NCBI RefSeq assembly: GCF_001921205.1 | Contig: NZ_MSIE01000004.1 | Coordinates: 178,234 to 242,233 of the forward strand | Length of the DNA: 64,000 nucleotides | Direction: 5' to 3' | Source: Actinophytocola xanthii | GTDB lineage: Bacteria; Actinomycetota; Actinomycetes; Mycobacteriales; Pseudonocardiaceae | Shown here: positions 16,083-25,802 of the stretch, one piece after another | Numbering within the stretch: position 1 is the stretch's first letter | How the letters are laid out: every line of letters begins with the position of its first letter | Position numbers and translations under genes: made by a program | The notes under the pieces: model-generated | Database searches by the model: none | Seen by the model: the letters and a program-made list of their open reading frames with translations, nothing else | What the model was told of the DNA's origin: nothing

Positions 16083-16987
16083 TTCAGGTAGACCCTTTCC
16101 TGGCTGATCGGGTAGCCGGCACGGGCGAACGTCGCCGCCATGGGGACGTTCGTCGTGTCGGTCTCCGCGATGATCTCCGTCGCGCCCTCCGTGACGAGCA
16201 GGTGCGTCGCCTCGACCAGGAGGTCGTAGGCGTACCCGTGTCCGCGCTGGGCGGGTACGACGCCGATGATGCCGATCACCGGTCCACCGTAGTTGCGGCC
16301 CGGCACGGTCAGGCCCACCAGGTCGCCGCCGGCCGTGTACGCCAGCCGCCACCACTCGCGGGGAGAGGGCATCCAGTGTAGGAACTCCAGCTCGTCCCGC
16401 ACCGCGGCCTCCCGGCCGCCCTCGGCCATGGCCCTGCGGTGGTGTGCGTCCAGCGAGCCCTCGACGACCTGGCCCAGCACTGCGCGGACGGCGTCGTCGT
16501 CGGGTTCGGGGACGAACCGCAGCCGGCCCGGCCGTGGGGGCAGGCCCGCGGCCGGTGTCCAGGTGTAGCGCAGCCGCTCCACGAACCGGCGCATGCCGGC
16601 CCGCTCGGCGACCGCGATCCGGGCCTCGCCGGCCGCCCGGGCGGGCGGGTTGTCGCGCCAGCCGACCGGAAGGACCAGGCAGTACTCCGCGTCGACGGAG
16701 GCGGCCCGCAGGATCTCGACGGCGGCGTCGTCCTCGCCGTCGGCGAAGTCCAGCCAGTCGAGCGTGAGCGGCGCAGGGTCGGCGGGGCCGCCGTGCCAGG
16801 CGGCGCGGGCGACGACCCGGCCGTCGCGCTGGGCGATCCAGGTCCATTCGGGCCGGTACTCGCCGCGCTCGAGCAGGGTCCGGTAGTCGCGGCCGGTGGA
16901 CTGGACGCCGACCAGCGCGGGGTCGGCCAGGTTGGTGAACAGGTCTTCCTCGCCCGCGGTGAGCGGGCGTACGACCAGATCGGTCAT
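16079..16987 (-). CDS. GNAT-family N-acetyltransferase
   Basis: 302 residues, probably two GNAT folds in tandem: a degenerate N-terminal one (opening VVRPLTAGEEDLF) and a C-terminal one with the acetyl-CoA loop GVVPAQRGHGYAYDLL and the ADTTNVPMAATFARAGY ending typical of the family. ATG 16987 has GAGGAAG 6 nt upstream. A 19-codon leader ORF with a perfect Shine-Dalgarno lies just upstream. The methyltransferase follows, overlapping. Substrate unknown; resistance or modification roles are possible. Confidence 0.85.
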   Translation of the reverse strand: MTDLVVRPLTAGEEDLFTNLADPALVGVQSTGRDYRTLLERGEYRPEWTWIAQRDGRVVARAAWHGGPADPAPLTLDWLDFADGEDDAAVEILRAASVDAEYCLVLPVGWRDNPPARAAGEARIAVAERAGMRRFVERLRYTWTPAAGLPPRPGRLRFVPEPDDDAVRAVLGQVVEGSLDAHHRRAMAEGGREAAVRDELEFLHWMPSPREWWRLAYTAGGDLVGLTVPGRNYGGPVIGIIGVVPAQRGHGYAYDLLVEATHLLVTEGATEIIAETDTTNVPMAATFARAGYPISQERVYLK

Positions 16988-17013
16988 GGTTCTTCCTCGG
17001 GTCGAGAGGCTCC

Positions 17014-17073
17014 TCAGACCCGCCGGAACGCCGAGGCGGCGGGGCGGGAGCACATGATCGTGAGAGCGAACAT
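17014..17073 (-). CDS. Putative 19-residue leader peptide upstream of the acetyltransferase
   Basis: ATG at 17073 is preceded by AAGGAGGTGAGG, a near-ideal Shine-Dalgarno and one of the strongest in the window. The product is MFALTIMCSRPAASAFRRV, ending in TGA 26 nt before the acetyltransferase ATG. Its size, strong ribosome site and position suggest a leader peptide controlling the downstream pair by ribosome stalling or translation coupling. It may instead be just a small expressed protein. Confidence 0.6.
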   Translation of the reverse strand: MFALTIMCSRPAASAFRRV

Positions 17074-17192
17074 GTCCTCACCTCCTTCCGCACGCGTGGC
17101 GTTGCCCGCCACCCAAGCAGTGGCTCACCCGCCGCGTCCACCGGTTTTCCGCACTCCCGCTTTCTGTCGGACCCGCATGGGAATGTCGGACC

Positions 17193-17555
17193 ATGCCGAA
17201 CCAGACCCGACACCAGCCCGCGACAACCCCCGACGACCTGGGGCGGTTCTTCGTCGAGCGCGCCAACGCCGGTGACGTCGAGGGGCTGGTCGCGCTGTAC
17301 GAACCCGAGGCCGTACTGGCCCTTCCGGCCGGTGGCGCTGCCATCGGCCACGCCGAGATCCGCACGGTCTACAAGGCCGTGCTGGCCGAGCGCCCGGCGT
17401 TCGAGCCGGGCACCCAGCGGGCCGCGATGATCAGCCGAGATCTCGCGCTCACGTCGACCCGCCTGGTCGACGGCGCGGTCACGGTCGAGGTGGCCCACCG
17501 CCAACCGGACGGCACCTGGTTATGGGCGATCGACCAACCCAACATCCTCGGTTGA
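17193..17555 (+). CDS. SnoaL-like/YybH-family protein (NTF2 fold)
   Basis: 120 residues with the NTF2-like cone fold of the SgcJ/EcaC/YybH group: FFVERANAGDVEGLVALYEPEAVL at the start, then I-G-H-A-E-I-R and a C-terminal beta sheet ending TWLWAIDQPNIL. Such proteins bind small hydrophobic ligands or act as isomerases; the function here is unknown. It is followed 21 bp later by a small gene in the same direction. Confidence 0.85.
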   Translation: MPNQTRHQPATTPDDLGRFFVERANAGDVEGLVALYEPEAVLALPAGGAAIGHAEIRTVYKAVLAERPAFEPGTQRAAMISRDLALTSTRLVDGAVTVEVAHRQPDGTWLWAIDQPNILG

Positions 17556-17576
17556 CCCAGCACGAGGAGGAGCTCG

Positions 17577-17834
17577 ATGACCGAGCCCTCGCCGGTGCCG
17601 CCGAGCCCTGGTGACGGCCGTCGCCTCGAGCAGCTGCGCGAACGCAGGGCAGCCGCCGCTGCCGACCGCGCCGCCTTCGAGGCCAACCGCCGCCACGGCC
17701 TGCGGTCCCGCCACGCCGCGAAACTCGCCCACCTGGCCGCCAGAGCCCGGGCGGCCGACGAATCCCAGGAGGCCCCTTCGACCGACGGAACGCATGACAA
17801 CACCCAGAACCACCCCGAGGGCGACGTGGCCTGA
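17577..17834 (+). CDS. Small Arg/Ala-rich protein of unknown function
   Basis: 85 residues, preceded by GAGGAGG at a good spacing. It is very rich in Ala and Arg with a long predicted helix (about residues 15-62) and an acidic, Asn/Gln-rich tail. No motif is recognised. It is probably cotranscribed with the SnoaL-like gene. The 157 bp that follow hold nothing I can support. Confidence 0.6.
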   Translation: MTEPSPVPPSPGDGRRLEQLRERRAAAAADRAAFEANRRHGLRSRHAAKLAHLAARARAADESQEAPSTDGTHDNTQNHPEGDVA

Positions 17835-17991
17835 GCCCGGTGCGCGACGTTGACGCCAGCCGCCGCGGTGGGGCGTCGGCCCACGGTGCCGTGGCTGGGG
17901 AGCCTCGCGGTGACCGAGGCGCCAGGCGACCCCGCGCTGTCGGTGCCGCGGGTGGGGTGATGGCCGCCTGTCTGCTGGACGGCTACCCGCC

Positions 17992-18846
17992 CTACGAACT
18001 CGCCAGCTCGGTCCACCGTTGTTGGGCCGGTTCGCGCCAGTGCAGGTGCTTGTCGTTGAACACGGCCGTCGCTCTGGTGCCGGACCATCTCGGCGGAAGC
18101 AGCTCGTTGGGTAGCTGGGGGTCGAGGAACGGGAACCGGCGCCATTCGTGAACCAACAGGGTCTGCGCGCGCAGGATGGCGTCCGGGGTGCGGGGATCGA
18201 GCGCGGCGAACTCGTCGATGAAGGACTCGTACCTGTCGGCCACCTCGGACAGGTTCCACGCGCTCGTGACCATGTCGCGTTCCTGACCCAGCGCACCGTA
18301 GTTCGCCAGGAACGACATCGCCTGTGTGGACAGGTCCAGCTCGTCCAGGATCAGTTTGGCGTCCGCCTCCGCGCCCGGGTGGGGGGTGACCCACACCCCC
18401 GCCGTCGGGGAGCCGAAGCCCGCCCAGTTCAGCCTCGTCCGGAGCTTGTGCCGCAGGTCGCGCATCGACTCCGGCACCGACACCAGCAGCACCAGCCACC
18501 GGCCGTCCCAGTGGCGGTCGCCGCTGCCGAAGCCGTAGATGCGCTCCGCGCCCTCGGCCAGCAGGCGCCGGCCGGGCGGGGTCAGCTGCCAGCGCACCCG
18601 CCGGCCAACGCGGTCCGGGCTCAGCCAGCCCTCGGCGGCGGTCCTGGCCAGTGCCTGCCGGGCCGCCTTCTCCTCGACGTCGAACATCGCCAGGACGTCG
18701 ACGAGCGTCGAGGTCCACACGGGCTCGCCCGCGGGCAGTACGTACTCGCCGAGCAGCGTGGTCAGCAGCGAGCGGGCGCTGCCCCCGCTGACCTCCCGGC
18801 GCCGGCTGACCACCGGACGGGGGCCACCCTGTCCGACCACGCCCAT
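17992..18846 (-). CDS. PaaX-family transcriptional repressor
   Basis: 284 residues. The N-terminal winged helix (SARSLLTTLLGEYVLP; VEEKAARQALARTAAEGWL) leads into the PaaX middle domain (DRHWDGRWLVLLVSVPES) and a C-terminal helical domain ending in a Trp/Arg-rich tail. PaaX represses phenylacetate degradation genes in response to phenylacetyl-CoA, but no paa genes are in the window, so the target is unknown. ATG 18846 has GGGGGAA upstream. Confidence 0.88.
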   Translation of the reverse strand: MGVVGQGGPRPVVSRRREVSGGSARSLLTTLLGEYVLPAGEPVWTSTLVDVLAMFDVEEKAARQALARTAAEGWLSPDRVGRRVRWQLTPPGRRLLAEGAERIYGFGSGDRHWDGRWLVLLVSVPESMRDLRHKLRTRLNWAGFGSPTAGVWVTPHPGAEADAKLILDELDLSTQAMSFLANYGALGQERDMVTSAWNLSEVADRYESFIDEFAALDPRTPDAILRAQTLLVHEWRRFPFLDPQLPNELLPPRWSGTRATAVFNDKHLHWREPAQQRWTELASS

Positions 18847-18967
18847 GGACGTTCCCCCACTTTCCTCGCGACATTGCGGAACGCAGGACTTGCTTTGTGC
18901 AAGATGCACGCTATCGAAGGCCTGACACGCGAAGGACAACGCGCGAGCCGAGCAAAGGTTGCGGACC

Positions 18968-19528
18968 TCACCACAACCCGGGCGACAGATAGCCCTCGAG
19001 CGTGAGCAGCTGGCGCTTGGACTCCACGCCGGTGCCGCCGCTGAACCCGCCCAGCCCGTCCCCGGCCACCACCCGGTGGCAGGGAACCACGATGGGAATC
19101 GGGTTGCCCCCCATTATCGCGCCGATACCGCGCGGCGGAACCCCGGTGCCGCTGCGCCGCGCCAGCTCGCCGTAGGTCACGACCTCGCCGTAGCCCACGG
19201 TCTCGTAGAGCGCCCCGAGCACGCGGCGGGCCGTCCGCGAGGTCAGCCGCCAGTCCACCGCCAGCTCGAACTCGCGGCGCCGCCCGGCGAAGTACTCCCG
19301 CAGCTGGGCCAGCACCCCCGCGGCCGGGGCGGCGTCTGGTGCCTGCGCCAAGCCCAGCCGGGCCGCGATCGCGGCCCGGACAGCTGGCGAGTCGGTGAAC
19401 GCCGTCGCCGCCAGGCCGTCCTCGGTCACCGCCGCGAGCACGTCGCCCAGCTCGGTCGGAACACTGCCGAAGGCGACGGTGCCGGGCGCCACCGGCCCGC
19501 CGCCCGCGGCCACGCTGCTGTCCGCCAT
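18968..19528 (-). CDS. ogt: Methylated-DNA-protein-cysteine methyltransferase
   Basis: 186-residue DNA repair protein that takes the methyl group from O6-methylguanine onto its own cysteine. The acceptor Cys is in VPCHRVV near residue 150, preceded by the winged-helix recognition part (GEVVTYGELARRSG) and the Asn-Pro hinge (IMGGNPIP), and followed by GLGGFSGG. The N-terminal domain is short and degenerate as usual. ATG 19528; the frame extends upstream without a better start. Confidence 0.93.
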   Translation of the reverse strand: MADSSVAAGGGPVAPGTVAFGSVPTELGDVLAAVTEDGLAATAFTDSPAVRAAIAARLGLAQAPDAAPAAGVLAQLREYFAGRRREFELAVDWRLTSRTARRVLGALYETVGYGEVVTYGELARRSGTGVPPRGIGAIMGGNPIPIVVPCHRVVAGDGLGGFSGGTGVESKRQLLTLEGYLSPGLW

Positions 19529-19583
19529 AGCGAGCAGTATGGGAGGGACCCCCGACAGCCCGCGACCCCACCCGCGGCCAGAC

Positions 19584-19823
19584 TCAGGCGGACTGCTCCG
19601 AACCACCGATCCGGGGGAACGGCGCGGTGGAGAACACCACCTCGACCGGAACGCCGAAGTACTCCGCGATCCGCAGCGCGAGGTGCAGGCTCGGGCTGTA
19701 CTCGCCCCGCTCCAGGTACCCGATCGTCTGGTAGTGCACGCCGAGTGCCTCGGCGAGCTCTCGCCGAGACACCCCGCGCTCCACCCGCAACATCGCGATG
19801 CGGTTGTAGATGGTCTCGCTCAT
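19584..19823 (-). CDS. Small XRE-family regulator
   Basis: 79 residues, essentially one helix-turn-helix: RVERGVSRRELAEALGVHYQTIGYLERGEYSPSL then AEYFGVPVEVVF. It has a short acidic tail and no sensing domain. It overlaps the permease stop by 4 nt and is last in an ABC-permease-regulator operon, so it likely controls that operon. Confidence 0.88.
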   Translation of the reverse strand: MSETIYNRIAMLRVERGVSRRELAEALGVHYQTIGYLERGEYSPSLHLALRIAEYFGVPVEVVFSTAPFPRIGGSEQSA

Positions 19824-20683
19824 GTTGTCCGCTGCAACGCGCGCTCGCGGCGCTGGGCCACGCTCGACCCCGACTCGCGCCTGGCCATTCTGCGCAGCAC
19901 CCACGGGGCGAGCACCAGCCCGGCCACCGCCCACGCCGAGAGCACGCCGACCGTCTCCAGGTGCCGCCACGACTCGCCGATCTCCACCGCCGCCAGCTGG
20001 TCGGGCAGCATCGCCGAACGCATGCCCAGCCCCAGCCAGTAGATCGGGAAGATCTGCGCCACCCCCTGCAGCCACTCGGGGAACGACGAGATCGGGTAGA
20101 AGATCCCCGAGATCGCGACGAGCCCCATCACCGGCAGCATGATCACGCCGGCGTTGCGCGGGTTGGTGAACAACGACCCGCAGATCGCGCCGAGCGGCAG
20201 GGTCGCGATCAACCCGAGCACCATCACCCAGGCCAGCGTGAGCCAGGCCGTGACGCTGGTCAGCGCCAGCCCCTCCAGCATGAACAGGCTCGGCACCAGC
20301 ACGATCGCCATGCTGGTCAGGGTCATCCCCATGATCAGCACGATCTTGCCGATCAGGTACCCCACCATCCCGTTCGGAACGGCCTTGGCCCGCAGCAGCG
20401 TGCCGTCCTCGCGCTCCAGCGCCAGCGCCATCATCAGCGTGACCATGCCGCCGAAGGCGATGTTCATCCCGAGCACCCCGGGCAGTGTCCTCGAGCCCAG
20501 GGAGAAGTCGATTCCCGGCACCGCCGCCCCGCGCATGAAGAACATGACCACCAGCAGGATCGCCGACGGGAAGAAGTAGTTCCACAGGTCCTGGCTGCTG
20601 GTGAAGGTGTGCCGGATCTCCAGCCCGCCGCGCCGCAGGCCCACCCGCGCCGCGTGCAGCCAGCTGTTCGTCCCCTCGGTCAT
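19820..20683 (-). CDS. ABC-2 type exporter permease
   Basis: 287 residues with six predicted membrane helices of the ABC-2 type. The motif before the fourth helix (TLPLGAICGSLFTNPRNAGVIMLP) and the ISGIFYPISSFPEWLQ loop are typical of drug and lipid exporters. It is coupled by 4-nt overlaps to both neighbours. It is not clearly linked to the siderophore genes, although the locus otherwise lacks an exporter. Confidence 0.88.
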   Translation of the reverse strand: MTEGTNSWLHAARVGLRRGGLEIRHTFTSSQDLWNYFFPSAILLVVMFFMRGAAVPGIDFSLGSRTLPGVLGMNIAFGGMVTLMMALALEREDGTLLRAKAVPNGMVGYLIGKIVLIMGMTLTSMAIVLVPSLFMLEGLALTSVTAWLTLAWVMVLGLIATLPLGAICGSLFTNPRNAGVIMLPVMGLVAISGIFYPISSFPEWLQGVAQIFPIYWLGLGMRSAMLPDQLAAVEIGESWRHLETVGVLSAWAVAGLVLAPWVLRRMARRESGSSVAQRRERALQRTT

Positions 20684-21591
20684 CCCGTCACCTCCGCGAA
20701 CTCACGGACCGCGGCATCGTGCTGGCCCGACTCGAACTGGCGCACCATCGCCATGTAGACGTCCTCCAGGCTGGCCCGCCGCACCTCGAGGTCGGCGATC
20801 GCGTCGTCGTGCTCGCGGAACAGCTTGCGCACGAACTCCGTGGCGTCCTGGGTCGCGTGCACGAACCGCTGCCCGTCGAGGGTCCAGCGCACCTCGGCCT
20901 CGGTGGACATCCTCCGCGCCAGCTCGTCGGCCGAGCCGTCGGCGATGATCGTGCCGCCGGCGAGGATCAGGATGCGGTCGGCCAGCTTCTCCGCCTCGTC
21001 CAGGTCGTGCGTGGTGAGCAGGATCGTGGTCCGCTCGTCGCTCAGCCGGTGGACCAGGTCGTGGAACTCCCGGCGGGCCTCGGGGTCGAACCCCGCGGTC
21101 GGCTCGTCGAGGAACAGCAGCTCGGGACGCCCCACGATGCCGATCGCCACGTCGAGGCGACGGCGCTGCCCACCGGAGAGCTTCAGGATCTTCTTGTCCG
21201 CGTGCGGCGTGAGCCCGACGACCTCGATCAGCTCGTCGACCGGCCACGGCCGGGCGAGCTGATCGGTCGAGTACGGGCGGTAGTACTCGCCGAGGTGGTT
21301 GAGCAGCTCGCGGACCCGCCACTGACCGTGGTCGCGCCAGGACTGCAGCACCACGCCCAGCCGCGCGCGCCAGTGCTCGTCGCCCCGCGCGGGATCCACG
21401 CCGAGCACGCTCACCTCGCCCGCCGAGCGCATCCGGAACCCCTCGAGGATCTCGATCGTCGTCGTCTTGCCCGCCCCGTTCGGCCCCAGCAGCGTGACCA
21501 CCTCGCCCGGGCGCGCGACGAAGTTCACGCCCTTGAGGACGTCGGTCGTCCCGTACCGCATCCGAAGATCGCGGACCTGGAGTACGTCCAC
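20680..21591 (-). CDS. ABC exporter ATP-binding protein
   Basis: 303 residues, CcmA/DrrA type. Walker A is GPNGAGKTT, the signature LSGGQRRRLDVAIG, Walker B ELLFLDEPTAGFDP, and the His switch TTHDLDEAE. A C-terminal ~80-residue extension follows. GTG 21591 has AGGAGGTGG 4 nt upstream. The start region carries inverted repeats (21629-21666). Pairs with the permease downstream. Confidence 0.92.
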   Translation of the reverse strand: MDVLQVRDLRMRYGTTDVLKGVNFVARPGEVVTLLGPNGAGKTTTIEILEGFRMRSAGEVSVLGVDPARGDEHWRARLGVVLQSWRDHGQWRVRELLNHLGEYYRPYSTDQLARPWPVDELIEVVGLTPHADKKILKLSGGQRRRLDVAIGIVGRPELLFLDEPTAGFDPEARREFHDLVHRLSDERTTILLTTHDLDEAEKLADRILILAGGTIIADGSADELARRMSTEAEVRWTLDGQRFVHATQDATEFVRKLFREHDDAIADLEVRRASLEDVYMAMVRQFESGQHDAAVREFAEVTG

Positions 21592-21628
21592 ACCCCACCT
21601 CCTATCGCACCTGTTGGGCAAACGATAG

Positions 21629-21666
21629 CAGATGTACTACATCATGCGGGGGACCTATTACATCTG
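21629..21666. promoter_or_regulatory. Inverted repeats upstream of the XRE-controlled ABC operon
   Basis: CAGATGTA (21629-21636) is mirrored by TACATCTG (21659-21666), and an inner perfect dyad GATGTA-C-TACATC spans 21631-21643. The right arm overlaps the end of the preceding gene. This AT-richer patch lies 38 bp before the ATPase gene and is the natural operator for the small XRE protein. Confidence 0.5.
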
Positions 21667-22812
21667 TCGTCCTGCTCGTGCGGTCATGAGGGCCAGCGCG
21701 CTGCGTGCCTCGCCCTCGTCGTCGAACGGCAGCACCCAGTCCGAACCCCTGCCCCGGATCAGCAACACGGGTCCGGCCGGCACGGCGACGGTCCAGACCT
21801 GCCCGGCGACCGGCGTCCACTCCTCGGCCGTCTGCCTGGTCTCCACCCGTGCCTCCGTCACGTTCGCCCAGGGCATCTCCCGCTCGTCGACGTCGTCGCG
21901 GCCGGTTCCGATCCCACTGAGCACCAGTCGGTCCTGGCGCACCAGCAGACGTGGACGAGGCGGGAGCAGGCCCTGACCGGGCAGGCGGAACGTGACGTCC
22001 AGCCCGGAGTCGGCCACGTCGGCGGCGATGGGACGGGTGAGCGCCGCCACGGCGAGCCTGGCGAACACGTGGCTCGTCCCGACCAGTGCGAGCGCGAGGG
22101 CGTAGGAGACGGCCTTGCCGGAGATGGGGCCGAAATCGGGCACGTCGGCCAGGAGCGCGGTGGGCAGGAGCACGATCCCCGCGCCCAGCGCACACGCCGG
22201 GGGCCAGCTGGTCACCGCCTCGCGGCGCAACAGGACGTAGAGGGCCACCAGTGCGGGCACGGCCATCAGCGGTGACGGGGTGACGAGCTGCTCGAGCCAC
22301 CGCTGCGTGAAGCTCGGGGCCGCCTCGTCGCCGGCGACCGCGGTGTAGCCGAACCAGTCGGTCTCCCAGGCCCGCAGCCCGGCGACGCCGAACCACGGCA
22401 GCACCGCCGCGACCAGCGCCAGGGGGGTGGCCAGCAGCCGACGCGGGCCGAGCCCCGGACCGTCCGGCAGCGGCATCGCCGCGCCTGCGGCGAAACCACC
22501 CCCGGCGGGGCGTGCGCCGCGGTCTGTCCCGGCTGCCTCGTCCGCCGTCGGGGATGAGGCAGCCTCCGGCGGTGCCGGCTCCCGCCTGGACGACAGGTGC
22601 GCCCACACCGCCAGCAGTGCGAGCAGCCCCCACACCGCGGCCCCGGCGAGGTAGCCGAACATCGGTCCGACGCCGTGGTCCCGCACGCCCATCACCTCGC
22701 CCACCGCCGGCACCAGCGCGCCGACGGCCATGACCAGGCAGATCAGGGTGAACAGCCCGAGGATGGCGGCTCCGACCAGGCCCGGCCCCGTGCGGCTCCG
22801 TCCGGCGCTCAT
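21658..22812 (-). CDS. Multi-pass membrane protein of unknown function
   Basis: 384 residues. Two helices open the protein, then a polar Glu/Ala/Pro/Asp stretch, four or so more helices in the middle, and a C-terminal ~130-residue soluble beta-rich domain ([18 protein letters not shown] onward) that may be PH-like. I do not recognise the family. It overlaps the crotonase gene by 4 nt and so lies in the transcript running from the siderophore hydroxylase. Confidence 0.7.
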   Translation of the reverse strand: MSAGRSRTGPGLVGAAILGLFTLICLVMAVGALVPAVGEVMGVRDHGVGPMFGYLAGAAVWGLLALLAVWAHLSSRREPAPPEAASSPTADEAAGTDRGARPAGGGFAAGAAMPLPDGPGLGPRRLLATPLALVAAVLPWFGVAGLRAWETDWFGYTAVAGDEAAPSFTQRWLEQLVTPSPLMAVPALVALYVLLRREAVTSWPPACALGAGIVLLPTALLADVPDFGPISGKAVSYALALALVGTSHVFARLAVAALTRPIAADVADSGLDVTFRLPGQGLLPPRPRLLVRQDRLVLSGIGTGRDDVDEREMPWANVTEARVETRQTAEEWTPVAGQVWTVAVPAGPVLLIRGRGSDWVLPFDDEGEARSALALMTARAGRQM

Positions 22813-23618
22813 TCGGCCGCGGGCCCGGAGAACTCGGGGCGCCGCTTCTCCCGAACCGCGGCGACGCCCTCACGCAGGTCCGGACCGTCGAAGCCGAGGA
22901 ACTCCAGGCCAAGGGAGGCGTCGAAGATCGGCCCCGCCTGGCGCAGCCAGTTGTTCAGCGCGTACTTGGTGAACCGGAGCGCGGACTGGGAGCCCCTGGC
23001 CAGCCGGCGCGCCACGCTCCGCGCCGTGTCGTGCAGCTCGGACTGGTCGACGCACAGCGACACCAGGCCGATCCGCTCCGCCTCCTCCCCGGACAGCGGC
23101 TCGCAGGTCAGCAGGTGGTACTTGGCCTTGGCCATCCCGCACAGCAGCGGCCAGACGATCGCGGCGTGGTCGCCCGCCGCGACGCCGAGCTTCGTGTGCC
23201 CGTCGATGATGCGGGCGTCGCGCGCGGCGATCGAGACGTCGGCCAGCAGGCCGGCGACCAGGCCCGCGCCCACCGCGGGGCCCTCGATCGCGGACACGAT
23301 CGGCTTGGCGCAGTTGATGACGTTGTAGACCAGGTCCCGGGCCTCGCGCAGGACCCGGATGCGGACGGCGAAGTCGTCGGCCATGTCGCTGACCAGGTCG
23401 AGGTCGCCGCCGGCGGAGAAGACGCCGTCCTCGCCGCGGATGATCGCCACCCGCACGTCGGGGTCCTGGTCGATGGTCTGCCAGACGGCGGCCAGCTCGC
23501 GGTGGCCCTGGTGCCCGACCGCGTTGAGCCGGCCGGGCGCGGACATGGCTACCTCGAGGACCCCGTCGCCGAGGTCGGCGAAGCGCAGGCTCGAGTACTG
23601 GGTGGAGTAGTCGTACAC
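22809..23618 (-). CDS. Enoyl-CoA hydratase/isomerase (crotonase) family protein
   Basis: 269 residues of the crotonase fold. The first oxyanion-hole segment is SAGGDLDLV, and the second is the [15 protein letters not shown] helix. Residues around the usual catalytic glutamates read [13 protein letters not shown], and I do not see the two hydratase glutamates, so the reaction may differ. GTG 23618 is inferred. It follows the siderophore reductase gene by 26 bp in the same direction and overlaps the next gene, so it may be iron-controlled; a role in siderophore biology is not shown. Confidence 0.8.
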   Translation of the reverse strand: MYDYSTQYSSLRFADLGDGVLEVAMSAPGRLNAVGHQGHRELAAVWQTIDQDPDVRVAIIRGEDGVFSAGGDLDLVSDMADDFAVRIRVLREARDLVYNVINCAKPIVSAIEGPAVGAGLVAGLLADVSIAARDARIIDGHTKLGVAAGDHAAIVWPLLCGMAKAKYHLLTCEPLSGEEAERIGLVSLCVDQSELHDTARSVARRLARGSQSALRFTKYALNNWLRQAGPIFDASLGLEFLGFDGPDLREGVAAVREKRRPEFSGPAAE

Positions 23619-23644
23619 GACCCCATGCTTACTCGATCGCCGCG

Positions 23645-24445
23645 TTACTCGATAGCACTGCCCAGCAGCCAGTAACCCGAGAAGTACACCAGTTCCTTGT
23701 CGATCTCCCGGTCGTTGACCAGGTGCCGCCGCAGGTCGGTGATCGCGCTGGACTCGCCGGCCAGCCACACGTAGGGCTTGCCGGCCGGCAGCTCGGTCCG
23801 GCGGATCGCCTCGCGCAGCAGACCGACGCCGGCCGGGGGCCGTCCAGCACGGGAGAGCCAGGTCATCCGGACCTCCGCGGCCGAGGTGACCGGCAGCATC
23901 TCCGCCGGCGAGCCCACCTCGACGAAGGCCAGGACCAGGCGGCCGGCGGGCTGCGCCTCGATGATCGCGGCGATCGCGGGCAGAGCGGTGTCGTCGCCCG
24001 CCAGCAGGACCCACTCGGTGTCGGCCGGCGGCCGGAACTCGAAGCCGAGGATCGGGCTGTGCCGTGCGTCCGGGGCCAGGATCGCGACCCGGTCGCCGGG
24101 TGCCGCCGCACCCGCCCAGGTCGAGCCGGGGCCGGTGTCGCCGTGCAGCACGATGTCGACGTCCAGCTCGAGCAGCTCCGGCCGGAACGCCCGGATCGTG
24201 TACGTGCGCATGAAGGGCCGCCGGTGTTCGGGCATCGCCCGGTACTCGGTGTACCAGTCCGGCCCCTCGGGCACCACGGGGTCGATCTGGCCGGGCAGCG
24301 GGAAGAACAGCTTGATCCGCTGGTCGAGCCCCGCGCTGGCGATGCCGGCGAGCGCCGGTCCGCCGAGGGTGATCCGCCGCAGGTGTGGGGTCAGCTGTCG
24401 GACGCCGACGACCTCGGCCCGGAACAGGGAGTAGGCCTGGCTCAC
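23645..24445 (-). CDS. Siderophore-interacting protein (FAD-dependent ferric reductase)
   Basis: 266 residues of the SIP family, cytoplasmic flavoproteins that reduce ferric siderophores using NAD(P)H or ferredoxin to release iron. The FAD-binding motif is RTYTIRAF (RxYTxR), the central [12 protein letters not shown] and [14 protein letters not shown] segments match the FAD/NAD lobes, and the C terminus carries the family YWLLG ending. It overlaps the hydroxylase gene by 4 nt. It would free iron from the hydroxamate imported by the FecCD-type system of this locus. Confidence 0.92.
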   Translation of the reverse strand: MSQAYSLFRAEVVGVRQLTPHLRRITLGGPALAGIASAGLDQRIKLFFPLPGQIDPVVPEGPDWYTEYRAMPEHRRPFMRTYTIRAFRPELLELDVDIVLHGDTGPGSTWAGAAAPGDRVAILAPDARHSPILGFEFRPPADTEWVLLAGDDTALPAIAAIIEAQPAGRLVLAFVEVGSPAEMLPVTSAAEVRMTWLSRAGRPPAGVGLLREAIRRTELPAGKPYVWLAGESSAITDLRRHLVNDREIDKELVYFSGYWLLGSAIE

Positions 24446-25779
24446 GGAGCGCTCCAGCCGCTGAAGGCGAGGGGAGCGGTGCGCCGCGCGGTGATCGACC
24501 GCAGGATCTGGTCGACCCGCACGGCGGTGGTGGACAGCAGCGACGAGGAGATGCCGTGGCTGTGCTCGGTGCTGCCCTGGAGGTACACCCCGCCGCGCAG
24601 TGCCTCGTCGGTGTCCACCCGGTAGTCCCGCGCCACCACCGGCCGGCCGCGCTCGTCACGGTGGCACAGTGCGGCCAGGTCGCCGAGCAGGCGCAGCGGG
24701 TCGACCGGCCGGTACCCGGTGGCATAGACGACCACGTCGCAGTCGAGCACTGTCTTCTCGCCGGTGGCGAGCGACTCGACCGTGGTCCGCACGTTCTCGC
24801 CGTCCTCCACGGTCTCCACCACGCGGGAGACGTTGAACAGCCGAAGCCGCGGCCTGCCGAGCACCTTCTCCTGGTATGTCCGCCGGTACAGCTCCTCGAT
24901 GAGGTCGATGTCGACGACCGAGTAGTTCGTGTTGCCGTGGTACCCGAGGATCATCTCCTTCACCGGGTCCGCGGCGAGGTAGAAGTGGTCCACCGCCTCC
25001 GGGTCGAAGACCCGGTTCGCGAACGGCGAGTCGTCGGAAGGGCTGTAGCCGTAGCGGGAGAAGACCCCGCACACCTCCGCCTCGGGGAACCGGTCGTGCA
25101 GGAACTTGGTGACCTCGGCCGCGCTCTGGCCGGCGCCGACGACCGCGACCCTGCGCGGCGAGGTGTCGAGCCGTTCCACCCGGGTGAGCAGGTCGCGGTT
25201 GTGCCACACCCGCTCGGTCAACCGCACCCCCTCCGGCAGGTGCGGTTCGAGGCCGAGGCCGAACACCACGTTGCGCGCGCGGTAGGTCGTGGTGTCCGCA
25301 CCGTGCCTGGCGATGACGTCGAAGCAGACGACCACCCCGTCCTCGGTCACCGGCTCGACGGCGATGACCTCGCGGCCGTAGCGGACCACCTCGTCGAGCC
25401 GGGCCGCCGCCCACTCCAGGTAGTCGTGGAACTCGATCCGCAGCGGGAACAGGGACTTCTGGTTGATGAAGTCCACCAACCGGTCCGCACTGTGCAAATA
25501 GGACAGGAAGCTGAACTCGCTCGTCGGGTTCCGCATCGTGACCAGGTCCTTGAGGAAGGAGACCTGCATCGTCGCGTCGTCGATGAGCATGCCCCGGTGC
25601 CAGCCGAACCGCGGCTGACGTTCGAGGAACAGCGCGCTGACCGGCTCGGTGCGCTGTTCGTCCTCCCGGTCACCGGCGTTGTGCTCAGCGATCGCGATCG
25701 CCAGAGCCAGGTTCGACGGCCCGAAGCCGACTCCGAGTACGTCGTGGACAGGTCTCGCGTCGGCGGGTTCCTCTGGCAT
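24442..25779 (-). CDS. L-ornithine N5-monooxygenase (lysine/ornithine N-hydroxylase family)
   Basis: 445-residue FAD/NADPH enzyme that hydroxylates the side-chain amine of free ornithine (or lysine), the first step to a hydroxamate. FAD site: [15 protein letters not shown] site: [13 protein letters not shown]. The C-terminal [10 protein letters not shown] box is also present. Ornithine is preferred over lysine because the A3 domain has the hydroxyornithine code. ATG 25779 has GGGAAGGA upstream; a GTG at 25800 is possible. An iron box lies 24 bp upstream. Confidence 0.93.
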   Translation of the reverse strand: MPEEPADARPVHDVLGVGFGPSNLALAIAIAEHNAGDREDEQRTEPVSALFLERQPRFGWHRGMLIDDATMQVSFLKDLVTMRNPTSEFSFLSYLHSADRLVDFINQKSLFPLRIEFHDYLEWAAARLDEVVRYGREVIAVEPVTEDGVVVCFDVIARHGADTTTYRARNVVFGLGLEPHLPEGVRLTERVWHNRDLLTRVERLDTSPRRVAVVGAGQSAAEVTKFLHDRFPEAEVCGVFSRYGYSPSDDSPFANRVFDPEAVDHFYLAADPVKEMILGYHGNTNYSVVDIDLIEELYRRTYQEKVLGRPRLRLFNVSRVVETVEDGENVRTTVESLATGEKTVLDCDVVVYATGYRPVDPLRLLGDLAALCHRDERGRPVVARDYRVDTDEALRGGVYLQGSTEHSHGISSSLLSTTAVRVDQILRSITARRTAPLAFSGWSAP

Positions 25780-25802
25780 TACTGTCCTTCCCTCGATCAC
25801 GT

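Noticed and set aside
15366..17504. 712-codon frame as one enzyme
   Set aside because: Methyltransferase and acetyltransferase are in different frames with separate starts at 16082 and 16987.
22809..24725. 638-codon frame as a fused SIP-crotonase protein
   Set aside because: The upstream part is out of frame with the SIP gene and has no motif; the crotonase starts at GTG 23618.
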